A DNA stretch of 7,121 nt from an uncultured Clostridia bacterium (GTDB lineage: Bacteria > Bacillota_A > Clostridia > Oscillospirales > Oscillospiraceae), in contig CAMJQX010000080.1 of NCBI GenBank assembly GCA_946408145.1, forward strand, positions 1-7,121, given 5' to 3'. This document shows positions 5,750-7,121 of this stretch, in pieces. The notes under the pieces are model-generated. The model searched no databases. It saw only the letters and a program-made list of their open reading frames with translations, and was not told the DNA's origin. Position 1 is the first letter of the stretch. Every line of letters begins with the position of its first letter. The position numbers were made by a program, and so were the translations under genes.

Positions 5750-6616
5750 ATGAAAAAGACCCTGGCACTGCTGCTGGCGCTGACGCTGCTCTTCGCGCTG
5801 ACGGCGGTAAGCGCCTTCGCCGAGGACAAGGCGGAGGACGAAAAGGAGCCGGTCGAGCTGATCGTCTTCGCGGCAGCTTCCATGACCGAGACGCTCACGG
5901 AGATCAAGGACATGTATGAAGAGGCCAATCCCCACGTGACCATCATCTACAACTTTGACTCCTCCGGCACGCTGAAGACCCAGATCCAGGAGGGCGCCGA
6001 CTGCGACGTGTTCATCTCCGCCGGTCAGAAGCAGATGAACCAGCTGGACATCAGCGCCGACCCGAAGGTGAACACCGACGAGCTCGACTTCGTGCTCGAG
6101 GGCAGCCGCCTGAACCTGCTGGAGAACAAGGTCACGCTGGTCGTCCCCGAGGGCAACCCCAAGAACATCGAATCCTTTGACCAGCTCGCGGAGCTCCTGA
6201 AGGCGGGCGGCGTGTTCATGGCCATGGGCAACAGCGACGTGCCCGTCGGCCAGTACACGCAGAAGATCCTCGCCTTCTACGGGCTGGACGAGGAGGCGCT
6301 CGCCTCTGCCGGCACGCTCACCTACGGGACCAACGTCAAGGAGGTCACCACCCAGGTCAAGGAGGGCAGCGTGGACTGCGGCGTCGTCTACTGCACCGAC
6401 GCCTTCTCCGCAGAGCTCACCGTGGTCGACAGCGCCACCGCCGAGATGTGCGGTCAGGTCATCTATCCCGCGGCGGTGCTGAACATCAGCGCTCACGCCG
6501 AAGAGGCCCAGGCCTTCCTGGATTACCTGAGCACCGAGGAGGCCATGGAGGTCTTCGAGGCTGTCGGCTTCTCGCCCGTCCCGGCCCCCGAGGCCGAGGA
6601 AGAGGCGGCCGCGTAA
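5750..6616 (+). CDS. modA: Molybdate (tungstate) ABC transporter substrate-binding protein ModA
   Basis: The 288-residue product captures molybdate, and possibly tungstate, outside the membrane and passes it to ModB. A signal peptide (MKK, hydrophobic 5-20, A-F-A at 22-24) is followed by the mature protein beginning with 'VELIVFAAAS' (S44, oxyanion ligand in the family). 'FDSSGTLKTQIQEGADCDVFISA' spans 69-91, with S71/S72 as the second ligand site. 'SDVPVGQYTQK' lies near 162-172 and 'GVVYCTDA' contains Y214, the tyrosine position that contacts the anion in ModA. It lacks a lipobox cysteine, unlike many Gram-positive binding proteins, so anchoring is unclear. The C-terminus is an Ala/Glu/Pro tail. 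AAGGAGG (5735-5741), eight bases before ATG, is a near-perfect ribosome site. It is the first gene of a mod operon. Confidence 0.93.
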   Translation: MKKTLALLLALTLLFALTAVSAFAEDKAEDEKEPVELIVFAAASMTETLTEIKDMYEEANPHVTIIYNFDSSGTLKTQIQEGADCDVFISAGQKQMNQLDISADPKVNTDELDFVLEGSRLNLLENKVTLVVPEGNPKNIESFDQLAELLKAGGVFMAMGNSDVPVGQYTQKILAFYGLDEEALASAGTLTYGTNVKEVTTQVKEGSVDCGVVYCTDAFSAELTVVDSATAEMCGQVIYPAAVLNISAHAEEAQAFLDYLSTEEAMEVFEAVGFSPVPAPEAEEEAAA

Positions 6617-6625
6617 AACAACGCC

Positions 6626-6658
6626 GCCGGGCAGGCGGCCTCATACCGCCTGCCCGGC
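6626..6658 (+). other. 13-bp GC hairpin between modA and modB
   Basis: GCCGGGCAGGCGG (6626-6638) pairs perfectly with CCGCCTGCCCGGC (6646-6658) around seven bases. It starts 9 bases after the modA stop and ends just before the modB ribosome site. There is no U tract. Such hairpins after binding-protein genes often protect the upstream mRNA so that the binding protein is made in excess over the permease. A partial terminator is the alternative. Confidence 0.7.
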
Positions 6659-6676
6659 CATCGGGAGAAAACGCGT

Positions 6677-7121
6677 ATGGATTGGTATCCGCTGATCAAC
6701 TCGCTGCGCATCGCAGCCATCAGCTGCGTGCTGGTGTTCTTCACGGGCATCTTTTTTGCCTATTGGGCGGCGAAGCTGCCCCGCACGGTCAAGGGCGTGC
6801 TGGACGTGATATTGACGCTGCCCATGGTGCTGCCGCCGACGGTCTGCGGCTATTTTCTGCTGCTCGTCTTCGGCGTCAAGCGTCCCCTGGGCGTATTTCT
6901 GCTGCGCTTCGGCATCAAGTTCGTCATGACCTGGTACGGCGGCGTTCTCGCGGCGGCCGTCGTGGCCTTCCCGCTGATGTACCGCACGGCCCGCGGCGCC
7001 TTTGAGAGCTTCGACCAGACGCTGGCCTATTCCGGGCAGACGCTGGGCCTGTCGAACACATACATTTTCTGGCGCATCCGCATGCCCGCCTGCCGGCAGG
7101 GCATCCTCGCCGGGACCGTGC
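6677..7121 (+). CDS. modB: Molybdate ABC transporter permease ModB (partial, runs off the window)
   Basis: The reading frame opens at ATG 6677 (MDWYPLINSLRIAAIS) and stays open to the last base, giving about 148 of an expected 220-230 residues. It contains the family segment 'LPMVLPPTVCGYFLLLVFG' (about residues 46-64), 'AFPLMYRTARGAFE' (about 99-112) and an EAA-like cytoplasmic loop 'QTLGLSNTYIFWRIRMPA', which docks with the ModC ATPase. Several hydrophobic helices are visible (about 8-28, 40-62, 82-104). It forms the membrane channel that takes molybdate or tungstate from ModA. GGGAG (6663-6667) lies nine bases upstream of the start. It is co-directional with modA, 60 bases downstream across a hairpin. 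The 3' end and any modC lie outside the window. Confidence 0.92.
   Translation, partial: MDWYPLINSLRIAAISCVLVFFTGIFFAYWAAKLPRTVKGVLDVILTLPMVLPPTVCGYFLLLVFGVKRPLGVFLLRFGIKFVMTWYGGVLAAAVVAFPLMYRTARGAFESFDQTLAYSGQTLGLSNTYIFWRIRMPACRQGILAGTV

Noticed and set aside
1..7121. CRISPR array, tRNA or rRNA gene, insertion sequence
   Set aside because: No regularly spaced repeats, no tRNA-like or rRNA-like segments and no transposase-like protein were seen.

Overview
The window looks like part of a GC-rich Gram-positive anaerobe, most likely a clostridial (Oscillospirales-type) Firmicute. The basis is strong AGGAGG-type ribosome sites, near-consensus sigma-A promoters, an intrinsic terminator with a U tract, GC-rich codon use from about 900 onward, and the gene content. 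The host assignment is an inference. Bases 1-830 are visibly AT-richer than the rest.

Layout. On the left, an unrecognised single-pass membrane-anchored protein (170-763, minus strand) is preceded by a good promoter and followed by a perfect 16-bp inverted repeat. Divergently from it, an extended -10 promoter drives a likely operon of three genes: an EamA/DMT-type 10-helix transporter (983-1891), a G3E/CobW-like P-loop GTPase with an unusual CxCxC motif (1935-2996), and a multi-cluster radical SAM enzyme of the archaeal Tes/MJ0619 type (2998-4281). The GTPase and radical SAM genes are one base apart. A strong intrinsic terminator (4295-4341) closes this unit.

A consensus promoter (TTGACA, 17 bp, TATAAT) wrapped in nested inverted repeats then drives a MoeA-like molybdopterin-binding protein with a four-cysteine tail (4481-5509). 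After a hairpin-rich intergenic block (5534-5672) and a 30-bp dyad (5681-5710) come modA (5750-6616, periplasmic-type molybdate/tungstate-binding protein) and the start of modB (6677 to the window edge), separated by a 13-bp GC hairpin. A modC ATPase gene would be expected just outside the window.

Taken together, the right half handles molybdate (or tungstate) uptake and insertion into a pterin cofactor. The GTPase plus radical SAM pair beside it may make or modify a cofactor. Because one archaeal relative of this radical SAM family methylates a pterin, a role in pterin or molybdopterin modification or in maturation of a Mo/W enzyme is a reasonable hypothesis. Nothing in the sequence proves it.
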